Assembly: GCF_002117105.1 (NCBI RefSeq)
Contig: NZ_CP019343.1
Location: 4,092,001 to 4,156,000, forward strand
Direction: 5' to 3'
From: Oceanicoccus sagamiensis
GTDB lineage: Bacteria; Pseudomonadota; Gammaproteobacteria; Pseudomonadales; Dasaniaceae
Length of the DNA: 64,000 nt
Position 1 is the first letter of the stretch; every line of letters begins with the position of its first letter. The notes below the pieces were generated by a model. It was given only the letters and a program-made list of their open reading frames with translations. It did no database searches and was not told where the DNA came from. A program made the translations under genes and the position numbers. This document shows, piece by piece, positions 45,885 to 54,192 of this stretch.

Positions 45885-47371
45885 TACTCGATCCAGGTGG
45901 TTTTTAATTCGGTATAATCATCAAAGGCATGGATAGATTTATCACGGCCATTACCAGACTGCTTAAAACCACCAAAGGGCACGGTCATATCACCGCCAAA
46001 ATAATTATTAACGCCCATGGTACCGACACGCACCTCTTCCGCAACACTTAATGCGGTACTAATATCTCTACTCCATACCGCGCCAGCCAGCCCAAAGATA
46101 GAATCATTAGCGATCTGCACCGCTTCTTCTTTGGAACTAAATGGAATGACCGACATAACTGGCCCAAAAATTTCTTCCTGTGCAACGCGCATCTGATTAT
46201 TTACACCGGTAAATATAGTCGGCTGATGGAAATAACCGCCGGTCTCTTCCATTACTCTCTCACCACCATAAACACAGCTTGCCCCTTCCCCATTGCCAAT
46301 GGCAACATAGTCAGCGGTGGTTCGATATTGACCTTCATCAACTAACGGTCCCATTGAGGTTGCGGGGTCCAGCGGATTACCCGGCTTCCAGTCTTCACTG
46401 GCAGCCATCACCTTTTCCATAAACTCATCGTGGATTGTTTCTTCAACCAATAAGCGAGTCCCCGCAGTACAGGTTTGACCGCTATTATAAAAGACGGCTG
46501 TTGCTGCCATCCCTGCCGCCGCATCCAGATCCGCATCGGCAAAAATAATATTCGGGCTTTTACCACCCAATTCTAAAAAGGTTCGCTTTAGATTTGACTG
46601 ACCGGAGTATTCCATTAACTGCTTACCTACCGGCGTAGAACCGGTAAAGGTTTGGCCGTCAATATCCATATGCAGGGCTAAGTGTGAACCCAACTTGCCA
46701 CCGGGTCCCGGCAGCACATGCAATACACCATCGGGTAAACCGGCCTCACTGGCTAGTTCGGCAATACGCAATGCCGTAAGCGGCGTGTTAGATGCAGGTT
46801 TTACAATCACAGAATTACCGGTCGCCAGTGCTGGCGCTACTTTCCAGGCGGTGGTCGACAATGGAAAATTCCAGGGTACGATGGCCGCGACAACCCCTAG
46901 CGGTAAGCGGCTAACCAGTGCCAGAGTACCATCGGGTGTCGGCGCAATTTGCTCATAGACTTTATCAATGGCTTCACCACTCCAGCGAATACAGCGTGAA
47001 GCCCCAAAGGCATCGACATTAAGCGTATCGGAAATGGGCTTGCCCACATCCAGACACTCCAGCAGAGCCAACTCATAAGCGTGCTTATCAATCAGCTCTG
47101 CCCAGCGCACCAGTACCATCTTACGGTCCGAGGGCGCCATCTTTGACCACACCCCGGACTCAAAAGCCTTGCGGGCACTGCTGATAGCCAGGTCTGCATC
47201 CTCAGCACCACAGCTGGCAACATCCGCCAGAGCCTGACCTGTAGCAGGGTTAATCGTAGGACGGGTTGCGCCGGAAAGTGCATCCACATAGCGGCCATTA
47301 ATAAAGGCTCGACCCTCTATTTTGATAGTCTCTGCCCGCGCCTGCCAATCGGCCAAGGTTAAATCACTCAT
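45881..47371 (-). CDS. Aldehyde dehydrogenase (PuuC / gamma-glutamyl-aminobutyraldehyde dehydrogenase-like)
   Basis: The 496-aa NAD(P)-dependent enzyme has VPWNFPL, FTGSTPVGK, ELGGKSPNI with general base Glu267, and the nucleophile Cys301 in NSGQTCTAG. The ATG at 47371 (AGAGG 6 bases upstream) is preferred; the open frame extends to 47473. It resembles PuuC and betaine-aldehyde-type dehydrogenases, both of which fit a locus for amine breakdown. It converges on the operon of the importer and ureohydrolase, and may have its own promoter shared with no other gene. Confidence 0.92.
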   Translation of the reverse strand: MSDLTLADWQARAETIKIEGRAFINGRYVDALSGATRPTINPATGQALADVASCGAEDADLAISSARKAFESGVWSKMAPSDRKMVLVRWAELIDKHAYELALLECLDVGKPISDTLNVDAFGASRCIRWSGEAIDKVYEQIAPTPDGTLALVSRLPLGVVAAIVPWNFPLSTTAWKVAPALATGNSVIVKPASNTPLTALRIAELASEAGLPDGVLHVLPGPGGKLGSHLALHMDIDGQTFTGSTPVGKQLMEYSGQSNLKRTFLELGGKSPNIIFADADLDAAAGMAATAVFYNSGQTCTAGTRLLVEETIHDEFMEKVMAASEDWKPGNPLDPATSMGPLVDEGQYRTTADYVAIGNGEGASCVYGGERVMEETGGYFHQPTIFTGVNNQMRVAQEEIFGPVMSVIPFSSKEEAVQIANDSIFGLAGAVWSRDISTALSVAEEVRVGTMGVNNYFGGDMTVPFGGFKQSGNGRDKSIHAFDDYTELKTTWIEY

Positions 47372-47632
47372 AGCTGCCTCTGATCTGTTTCCGGTTAGTG
47401 GTAGTGTTTTTATATGGCAGCTATCATACACGCAGGGCCATCTATAAAGCAGAGATATTATCCTTAAAAACACGCATTTTCAGGCTTTTATAGGATAAAT
47501 GTCACGAAAGCAGAATCTATCACCAGACCGGATAACAATATCGGTTAAAACACCTTGGGTCATGGTTTAAGGGCCAAGCCCGTGATAGCATTTGCGCATT
47601 ATAAAAGACAAAGATAAGAGCCTGTTTTCTCT

Positions 47633-49639
47633 ATGTTACCCACTGAAATCACCAAAGCGACCTTTGAAGAAGCCCTGCAATTAATTAATAACGGCAAGCT
47701 GCAACCAGCCATTGCCTTATGCCAGCGAGCACTGGAAAGAACCCCTGACGATATCAATATGACAGCGTTACTTGGCGCTGTTTTTTTGCAATCCAATAAC
47801 TACCAAGCCGCTGAAGACTATCTCAAGAAAGCCATCGATCTGGCCCCGGCTTTTGCCAAACCCCATGAAGACCTGGGTATTCTGCTGGTCAATCTAAAGC
47901 GCGAAGAGGAAGCCATTCCTCTATTACAAAAAGCGGTGCGACTGGACCCATCACTGGAATCTGCCAATTTTAATCTGGGCAAGGCGCTGGCCGCCTGTGG
48001 CCGGGGAGCCGAAGCCGATAAAGCCTATGAGGCCGCCTTTGATTTAAACCCGGAAAGAAAAGCCATGGCAATGGCTGCCGAACATCACCGCCGTGGCGAA
48101 GACGATAAAGCGGAACAGCTATACCGCCAAGTACTGCAAAAGAACCCACAGAATGTGGATGCTATGCGACTGTTAGCCCTGCTTGCCTGCAACGCCAGCC
48201 ACTTTGATGATGCAGAACGCATGCTACGTAAAGCGATTGATATTGCACCCGATTTTTTAGGCGCTTATATGGATTTGGGTAAAATCCTAAAAGATATGGA
48301 CCGCCTCGAGGAAGCCATCGACTGTTTTAGACGATCCGTTGCTCTGGCGCCCAATAATTTTAAACCACAAATGCAGTTGGCCAGTGCATTGGCACCGGCG
48401 GCATTAAATATTGAAGCGGTAACGGCTCACCAGCGAGCCCTGGAAATTACTCCCAATCACCCGGGTGCCCTGCTCGGCCTCGGCCACGCCCTGAAAACCG
48501 CAGGCAGACAAGCCGAAGGCATAGAAGCCTATGAGCAATGCATTAAAGTACGCCCCGACAATGGCGAAACCTACTGGAGTCTGGCCAACTTAAAAACCTA
48601 TACCTTCCGCGATGACCAGATTGAAGAAATGGAACAGCGGGTGCGCACGGAAGGGCTGGACCCCAATGCAGAAATTAATTTTCTGTTTGCACTGGGCAAG
48701 GCCTATGAAGATAGAAAAGACTATACAAAGTCCTGGCAGTACTATGAAGAAGGCAATGAAAAGCAGCGTATGTCGGTTGGCTATGACCCGGTACTGACTG
48801 AAGTGCAAAATACCGATATTATCAATACCTTCTCCAAAGAATTTTTTGACAGCCATAAAGGTATGGGTAACCCGGACCCTTCGCCTATTTTTATTTTGGG
48901 TCTACCCCGCTCCGGGTCCACCTTACTGGAACAGATTATCGCCAGCCACTCTATGGTGGAAGGCACCAGTGAGCTACCTTATCTTGGCCGCATTGCCACC
49001 TCCATGAACCGCAATCGCGCCGATGGTATTAATTACCCGGAAGCCGTATTGGAACTAAAAGACAAACACTTTGACCAACTGGGCGAAAAGTATTTACAAA
49101 AAGCCAAAATGCATCGAATAGAAGGCAAGCCGTTTTTTATCGATAAAATGCCCAATAACTTTCCCAATATTGGCCTGCTGCATAGCATTTTACCCAACGC
49201 CAAAATTATTGATGCTCGTCGGCATCCGCTGGATAGCTGTTTTGGTAACTTTAAACAGCTGTATGCCAAAGGCCAAAATTTCACCTATGACCTGTCTGAT
49301 ATCGGCGAATACTTTTTACAGTACCAGCGCATGATGGACCATTGGGATGAGGTATTGCCGGGCAGAGTACTGCACTGTCAGTATGAAGATACCGTTAACG
49401 ATTTGGAAAATCAGGTTAAACGCATTCTTGAATATTGCGGCCTGCCCTGGGAAGACGGCTGCGTTAATTACCACCAGAATGATCGCGTGGTTCGCACTGC
49501 CAGCTCGGAACAGGTGCGCCAACCTATTTATAACAAGAGTATTGGCACCTGGCGCCGCTACGAATCAGAGTTGGATGAATTACTTGATGTGCTAGAGCCG
49601 GTTTTACCGCTCTATGAAAAATATATGCCCAATCAATAG
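47633..49639 (+). CDS. TPR-containing sulfotransferase
   Basis: The 668-aa protein has about ten TPR units in residues 1-340 (for example AIALCQRALERTPDDINMTA and AEDYLKKAIDLAPAFAKPHE) and a C-terminal PAPS-dependent sulfotransferase domain (about 415-660). The 5'-phosphosulfate loop is FILGLPRSGSTLLE at about 420-432 and the 3'-phosphate motif is near DARRHPLDSCFGNF. No signal peptide, so it acts in the cytoplasm on an unknown substrate, probably a protein or polysaccharide precursor recognised by the TPRs. It precedes a convergent propeller gene with a 7-base overlap. In other marine bacteria these proteins are often found near TonB receptors (general knowledge, not checked). Confidence 0.9.
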   Translation: MLPTEITKATFEEALQLINNGKLQPAIALCQRALERTPDDINMTALLGAVFLQSNNYQAAEDYLKKAIDLAPAFAKPHEDLGILLVNLKREEEAIPLLQKAVRLDPSLESANFNLGKALAACGRGAEADKAYEAAFDLNPERKAMAMAAEHHRRGEDDKAEQLYRQVLQKNPQNVDAMRLLALLACNASHFDDAERMLRKAIDIAPDFLGAYMDLGKILKDMDRLEEAIDCFRRSVALAPNNFKPQMQLASALAPAALNIEAVTAHQRALEITPNHPGALLGLGHALKTAGRQAEGIEAYEQCIKVRPDNGETYWSLANLKTYTFRDDQIEEMEQRVRTEGLDPNAEINFLFALGKAYEDRKDYTKSWQYYEEGNEKQRMSVGYDPVLTEVQNTDIINTFSKEFFDSHKGMGNPDPSPIFILGLPRSGSTLLEQIIASHSMVEGTSELPYLGRIATSMNRNRADGINYPEAVLELKDKHFDQLGEKYLQKAKMHRIEGKPFFIDKMPNNFPNIGLLHSILPNAKIIDARRHPLDSCFGNFKQLYAKGQNFTYDLSDIGEYFLQYQRMMDHWDEVLPGRVLHCQYEDTVNDLENQVKRILEYCGLPWEDGCVNYHQNDRVVRTASSEQVRQPIYNKSIGTWRRYESELDELLDVLEPVLPLYEKYMPNQ

Positions 49640-50547
49640 GGCCATACTTCCAGACCGTGGATTGCATTGCGAATATCCATAGTCAGGTTAACTGTCTTAA
49701 CGGTTTTCAAGCGATCAAAGTCGTGCAATGCAATGGTTGAGGGAGACGAACCCGCCGCCACCAAACCACCACCGAGCTCACACAAACCACGGCCAAAACC
49801 CGCCCGAGCTATCCGGGAGTCATCCAGCTTGGCATGGGTTAACTGGCCAGGATCAAACTGAGGCACTTCAAAGCTGAATTGTTGCTCCTGCTCGATATAG
49901 CGCACCCGGTCTGTGGCGGTATCATTATATAAAACCCCCTCGCGAAACGGTCTGGCATTGTGGATACCGGTGGGCAAACGCGCATAACGCTGAATGGTTT
50001 TACCGTTAAACATATACAGCGCTTTGGTTCGCAGGCCGCTAAAGAACAAACCTTTGCTGCTACAGAAAACATTATTAACATGTAAGGTATTGCTTGGGGC
50101 TGGCCCTTTTTCCGATTTGGGGTCAAAGGGCCTGCCTTGTACCTGCCCCTCGATATCCACCAGGTGCAAGCCAAAACAAAATTCATTGTTATCCAAATCA
50201 AAACCAAGAATAGCGTCAAACCCGGTCGAGGTTATATACAGGCGACGCTTATGTACCATAATTTCGTGTGCATGCATCAAATAAGGGCATTTATAGGAGG
50301 CGATTTTTTTAAACTGCGGTGTATAAACAAATATCTCATTACTGGCCGCAATAAAAACCCGATCACCATCAAAGGCAATACCCCGCAAGCCCCGGTCCCA
50401 ACCTCTGCCCTGCCAATCGATATCGGTCGTATTCCAGTCAATAACCTGATTAACCGCCTCACGATCAAAATCTATTAAATACACTCCACCATGGCTTTCA
50501 CCCTGGTTACTGCCGCGAACCACCGAGGTGGCAATTAGTTTGCTCAT
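49633..50547 (-). CDS. Beta-propeller protein of unknown function
   Basis: The 304-aa protein shows repeating beta-strand patterns of a propeller (GGVYLIDFDREAVNQVIDW, GIAFDGDRVFIAASNEIFVY, AHEIMVHKRRLYITSTGFDA, NVFCSSKGLFFSGL), without a signal peptide, resembling SMP-30/YncE or TIGR03032-like proteins. I chose the ATG at 50547, giving a 10-base gap to the upstream hydroxylase-like gene; an ATG at 50586 would overlap it. The placement suggests joint action with the hydroxylase and perhaps with the sulfotransferase. Confidence 0.7.
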   Translation of the reverse strand: MSKLIATSVVRGSNQGESHGGVYLIDFDREAVNQVIDWNTTDIDWQGRGWDRGLRGIAFDGDRVFIAASNEIFVYTPQFKKIASYKCPYLMHAHEIMVHKRRLYITSTGFDAILGFDLDNNEFCFGLHLVDIEGQVQGRPFDPKSEKGPAPSNTLHVNNVFCSSKGLFFSGLRTKALYMFNGKTIQRYARLPTGIHNARPFREGVLYNDTATDRVRYIEQEQQFSFEVPQFDPGQLTHAKLDDSRIARAGFGRGLCELGGGLVAAGSSPSTIALHDFDRLKTVKTVNLTMDIRNAIHGLEVWPY

Positions 50548-50557
50548 AGGGACGTCT

Positions 50558-51109
50558 TTATGATTGTGACGGAGGAATATAGTCAAAGATAAAGGTGATT
50601 CTACCCTCTTTACCTTTATTCATAACGCTGTGCTGTTTTTGGTTGTTGATTTCATAGGCATGACCCACCTCAAATTTATAGGGTCTGCCATCAATCATAA
50701 AACGCACTCTGGGGTTGGTGGTAATGGGGATATGGATACGGTGGCCAGCGTGAAAAGACGGATGCGCATCTCTATGGGGCTTGATAATACCGCCGGGAAT
50801 TAATTTAGCCGCCATCGCACGAATAATGGTACCCCCTGGCTGATAGTGCTGCTTGATAATGTCATGCATTAAGGGAATGGCCACCTCAGATAGAAGGTCC
50901 CAGCCCGCCTCTTTGCTAACCTCAATATTCGGCCAACCGGAGCCATCGGTAAATATCAGCACGATCGATTCGGTCAGGGTGTGAACATCATATTGTTGCT
51001 GACGATAGGTATTGGACTTCCAGAGCTCTTCATCCAGCGCCAAAATTGCATCACTTAATGCAGTTTGATCTACCGGACCCAAGTCTTTAAGGGGAACTTC
51101 GATATCCAT
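50558..51109 (-). CDS. Aspartyl/asparaginyl beta-hydroxylase-like 2-oxoglutarate dioxygenase
   Basis: The 183-aa protein has a double-stranded beta-helix with the iron ligands His112-x-Asp114 (KPHRDAHPSF) and His160 (NNQKQHSVMN) in ATG numbering, and an Arg-containing strand (NPRVRFMIDGRP) for 2-oxoglutarate. The family hydroxylates Asp/Asn side chains or small molecules. I placed the start at the ATG at 51109; a TTG two codons upstream is the alternative. It diverges from the TonB receptor and is followed by the propeller gene, so the two may be one operon. Confidence 0.85.
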   Translation of the reverse strand: MDIEVPLKDLGPVDQTALSDAILALDEELWKSNTYRQQQYDVHTLTESIVLIFTDGSGWPNIEVSKEAGWDLLSEVAIPLMHDIIKQHYQPGGTIIRAMAAKLIPGGIIKPHRDAHPSFHAGHRIHIPITTNPRVRFMIDGRPYKFEVGHAYEINNQKQHSVMNKGKEGRITFIFDYIPPSQS

Positions 51110-51266
51110 AGGCAACCTTTATTATTAGCAGAGCGGAGAACGATAAAGTTCTAGTGGATAACAGTCAACCGCCAGCAGACAGGTAATCGTTCTGAATTAG
51201 TTATTTAAAAGAAGATATTCTCCTTAAAATAGTATGCAACGCTATCTTCTCCGTAAGGTTTTCGAC

Positions 51267-51295
51267 TTGGCTACACATCGCTATTTAACTATAAA
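51267..51295 (+). promoter_or_regulatory. Putative sigma-70 promoter of the TonB receptor gene
   Basis: TTGGCT (51267-51272), 17 bases, then TATAAA (51290-51295). The predicted start falls at about 51302, inside the operator palindrome. Confidence 0.55.
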
Positions 51296-51298
51296 AAA

Positions 51299-51318
51299 AT
51301 GAATGACGGTTCATTCAT
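51299..51318. promoter_or_regulatory. Putative TetR (BetI-like) operator, site B
   Basis: ATGAATGA-CGGT-TCATTCAT: a perfect 8-bp inverted repeat with a 4-base spacer, sharing the TGAATGA-N4-TCATTCA core with site A at 37903-37920. It overlaps the predicted transcription start of the receptor gene, the position expected for a repressor. Confidence 0.7.
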
Positions 51319-51406
51319 AAAAATATCGATTTAGCTATTGGCATTTAAGTTGCTATCGTATACGATCGGAAAAAACCTGGAATACTATAAAAATAGAGAC
51401 CGCCCA

Positions 51407-53842
51407 ATGAACAATAAGACGCCGTCTGTTAGCCCAGTTCCATTTCGCAGAAAAGTACTTAGCGTGGTTATTTCAAGCGCTATCTTAGGCATCCAAGCCT
51501 CTCATGCCCAAGTGCTGGAAGAAGTGATTGTTACTTCAACCAAGCAACTGCAAAACATTCAGGATATTCCACAGGCGATTACCGCTTTTACCACCGAAGA
51601 TATCGAGCGCCGTGGTTTTGTGGATATCGACGATTATGCCAAAGCGATTCCCAGCCTGTCATTTTCACGACGTGAACCCGGTGGTACTTCCGTAGTTTTC
51701 CGGGGTGTTGCTGCCTCCGGCATCCAGTTCAATACCAACCCTTCCAGCTCTGTGTATCTCGATGAACAACCCGTTACATCGGCCGGTGTTAACCCTAACC
51801 CACGGATGATCGACATTGAGCGTCTGGAAGCACTGAGCGGACCACAGGGTACTTTATTTGGTGATGCATCCCAATCTGGTGCATTACGTATCATTACCAA
51901 CAAGCCCAATACCGGTCAGTTTGAAGCCTGGGTTGAAGTGGGCGGTGCTTATGTCGAGCACAGTGACGACTACGATACCGATATCAGCGCAATGGTTAAT
52001 ATCCCCATAAGCGAAAATGTTGCACTGCGTTTAGTTGGCTTTAGTTCAGAAGAAGCGGGTTATGTAGACAATGTACTGGGGTCAAGCCAGCCAGATGCCT
52101 ATCTGCAAAACCGCATTGATGGCGGCTTTGACGTTGGTACGCCTTTCGACAACGCCAAGCAAGTTGATAAAGACGTTAACTCCGGCAGTGCCTATGGCGG
52201 CCGCGCCAATCTACGTATTGAACCCAACGACGACTGGATTATAGATTTAACCGCTATTTTCCAAAACACCGAATCTGATGGTTTTAGTGATACTGACTTT
52301 AATGCCGGTTCTTTAGAGCAAATTCGTTTTAATGAAGAAACCAGTGAAGACGAATGGTACCAGCTAGGTATTAACCTTGAAGGTGACCTGGGCTTTGCTG
52401 AGACCGTAGTCTCCCTCTCCTATTTTGACCGTGACTGGCGCTATGACGCCGATGCCACAGACTACCTGTTTGCCTTTGACCAGATTTATGACCCCACCTA
52501 TGTCAGCTACTACGGTTATACCACCAGTATTTATGACTTTAATGGCACCCCAAGAGCCAATGCCTTCAATGCTGAAAAAGATGAGCGCTGGAGCTTTGAA
52601 GCGCGCCTCGCTTTTGAAGATCAAGATGAAGGTCGCTGGAATGCCATAGTAGGTACTTTCTATAACAAGACTGAAAAAGAGACCAGCTTTGGCTCATTGG
52701 TCGATGGTTATGGTGATACCCCTGCGGCTTACTACCTGAACTACACCACGTACACACCGTCACTGAATAATCTCCCTGCCGGTAGCTGGTATGGCACCAC
52801 CAATGACACTTGGTTCTTTGGCGAGTACGACCAAACCATTGAAGATCTGGGTGTATTTGGTGAAGGTAACTACGATGTTACTGAGAAATTTACTGTAACG
52901 CTGGGTGGTCGCTGGTATAAGAACGAACGTGAGTTCTCGATTCTACAAGGTAGCCTGCAACAGGCAGGGACACCGAGTTTCGATACGGACTATATCTCCA
53001 ATATCGGTGATACCGAGTCTGACGAAACCGGCTTTGTGCCCAAAGTCAGCGTCAAGTATCAGGTTGACGATGATAAGCTAGTCTACGGTACTTACTCTGA
53101 GGGTTTCCGAAGTGGTGGCGGTAATGCGGTAAGGCCATCCTCGGTTATTGATAATGGCTATGACTCCGATTATCTGATCAACTATGAACTCGGCGCCAAA
53201 ACGACATGGCTAAACAACGCCCTGAGATTTAATGTGATTGTCTACCATATGATATGGGAAGATATACAGATACAGGTCGAAGATCCTCAAGTCGATGTCT
53301 TCTCGACGGGTATTGTTAACTTCCCCGAGGCTGAGATCGATGGTATCGAATTCGATATTGCCTGGGCTGCGGCAGAGCGATTAGAACTGTCTATGAACTA
53401 TGCCTATGTGGATGCAGCTATCTCCGAAGATGCCACCATCTTTGAAGATACCGGCACCGCACTGGAAGTCAGCGAGGGTACCCAATTACCCATCACCCCT
53501 GACCATAAAGGCGCATTTTCCGCTGAATACTTCTTTGCTCAACCGATACTGGGCGGTGATGTTTACGCCAGACTGGACTATGCCTATGTCGGTAAATCCG
53601 TTAACTCCCTCTCCGGTTTTGGGGCCACCAGTTTTATCTCTGAACCAACAGAGCAGGAGTCTTACGAAACCATTGACCTGAAACTCGGTTATGACAATGA
53701 CGACTGGAGCGCTTCTCTGTATGTGAAAAATCTCACCGACGAAGAAGTTACTCTCTATGCCAGTGATCGCTGGGTTAAACAACGAAGATCGGTGAATAAG
53801 CCAATGAGCGTTGGCTTCTCGATAAGGCGAAACTTCGACTAA
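51407..53842 (+). CDS. TonB-dependent outer-membrane receptor (second one)
   Basis: The 811-aa receptor has a signal peptide (ATG at 51407; cleavage near SHAQ), the TonB box LEEVIVTS, a plug domain (about 45-160; DIPQAITAFTTEDIERRG, RLEALSGPQGTLFGDASQSG) and a long beta-barrel. An upstream TTG at 51338 would extend the frame by 23 residues but lies close to the operator and lacks a ribosome site. Control by a site like that of the amine locus suggests that it imports the same compound or a larger carrier of it (inference). A strong bidirectional terminator follows. Confidence 0.92.
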   Translation: MNNKTPSVSPVPFRRKVLSVVISSAILGIQASHAQVLEEVIVTSTKQLQNIQDIPQAITAFTTEDIERRGFVDIDDYAKAIPSLSFSRREPGGTSVVFRGVAASGIQFNTNPSSSVYLDEQPVTSAGVNPNPRMIDIERLEALSGPQGTLFGDASQSGALRIITNKPNTGQFEAWVEVGGAYVEHSDDYDTDISAMVNIPISENVALRLVGFSSEEAGYVDNVLGSSQPDAYLQNRIDGGFDVGTPFDNAKQVDKDVNSGSAYGGRANLRIEPNDDWIIDLTAIFQNTESDGFSDTDFNAGSLEQIRFNEETSEDEWYQLGINLEGDLGFAETVVSLSYFDRDWRYDADATDYLFAFDQIYDPTYVSYYGYTTSIYDFNGTPRANAFNAEKDERWSFEARLAFEDQDEGRWNAIVGTFYNKTEKETSFGSLVDGYGDTPAAYYLNYTTYTPSLNNLPAGSWYGTTNDTWFFGEYDQTIEDLGVFGEGNYDVTEKFTVTLGGRWYKNEREFSILQGSLQQAGTPSFDTDYISNIGDTESDETGFVPKVSVKYQVDDDKLVYGTYSEGFRSGGGNAVRPSSVIDNGYDSDYLINYELGAKTTWLNNALRFNVIVYHMIWEDIQIQVEDPQVDVFSTGIVNFPEAEIDGIEFDIAWAAAERLELSMNYAYVDAAISEDATIFEDTGTALEVSEGTQLPITPDHKGAFSAEYFFAQPILGGDVYARLDYAYVGKSVNSLSGFGATSFISEPTEQESYETIDLKLGYDNDDWSASLYVKNLTDEEVTLYASDRWVKQRRSVNKPMSVGFSIRRNFD

Positions 53843-53844
53843 AT

Positions 53845-53885
53845 AAAAAAGCCCTGACATATGACATATGTCAGGGCTTTTTTTT
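53845..53885. terminator. Bidirectional terminator after the TonB receptor gene
   Basis: GCCCTGACATAT pairs exactly with ATATGTCAGGGC around a 3-base loop, flanked by an A tract (53845-53850) and a T tract (53878-53885), giving U runs in both directions between convergent genes. Confidence 0.92.
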
Positions 53886-53898
53886 GACTGAAATAAAC

Positions 53899-54192
53899 CT
53901 ATGGGCCAACCTCAACTTTAAGCTTTAAACCCAGACCTTCAATAATTTTAGTCAAACTCGCAAGCTTTGGATTACCTGTGGCAGACAGGGTTTTGTAGAG
54001 GCTTTCACGACCCAGCGCCGATCGTTGGGCCAAACCTGCAATACCCCCCTCTTGCGCTTCCGCCAGATGCCGTAGCGCCATAAGAATAACGGCGGCATCC
54101 GCCTCTTCCAGCGCCTGATTTAAATAAGCAGCCGCTACAGCAGGGTCTCGTAGCTGCTCATCATGTGTTTCCCTAATAGTAGTCACCATCAT
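53899..54192 (-). CDS. Antitoxin of a HigBA-like module (addiction module antidote, COG3636 type)
   Basis: The 97-aa protein (start at the ATG at 54192 behind AAAGGAG) has a helix-turn-helix XRE-like segment (GGIAGLAQRSALGRESLYKT) and the family ending NPKLASLTKIIEGLGLKLKV. The open frame extends much further upstream, but that part is the toxin gene read in another frame. Start overlaps the toxin stop by 20 bases, so expression is coupled. The toxin-first order is the HigBA pattern. Expected to bind and neutralise the toxin and repress the operon. Confidence 0.85.
   Translation of the reverse strand: MMVTTIRETHDEQLRDPAVAAAYLNQALEEADAAVILMALRHLAEAQEGGIAGLAQRSALGRESLYKTLSATGNPKLASLTKIIEGLGLKLKVEVGP

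Larger units (their letters stand above)
51116..51406. other. Divergent intergenic region between hydroxylase-like gene and TonB receptor gene
   Basis: The 291-bp region holds the receptor promoter (51267-51295) and operator (51299-51318). It also contains two spaced 8-base inverted repeats, AGAACGAT (51137-51144) with ATCGTTCT (51186-51193), and AGAAGATA (51210-51217) with TATCTTCT (51243-51250). The latter lie upstream of the promoter and could form larger binding sites, although such 8-base pairs can arise by chance. Confidence 0.45.

Noticed and set aside
51338-51406. TTG start of the TonB receptor at 51338
   Set aside because: No ribosome site, and it adds 23 residues before a standard signal peptide.
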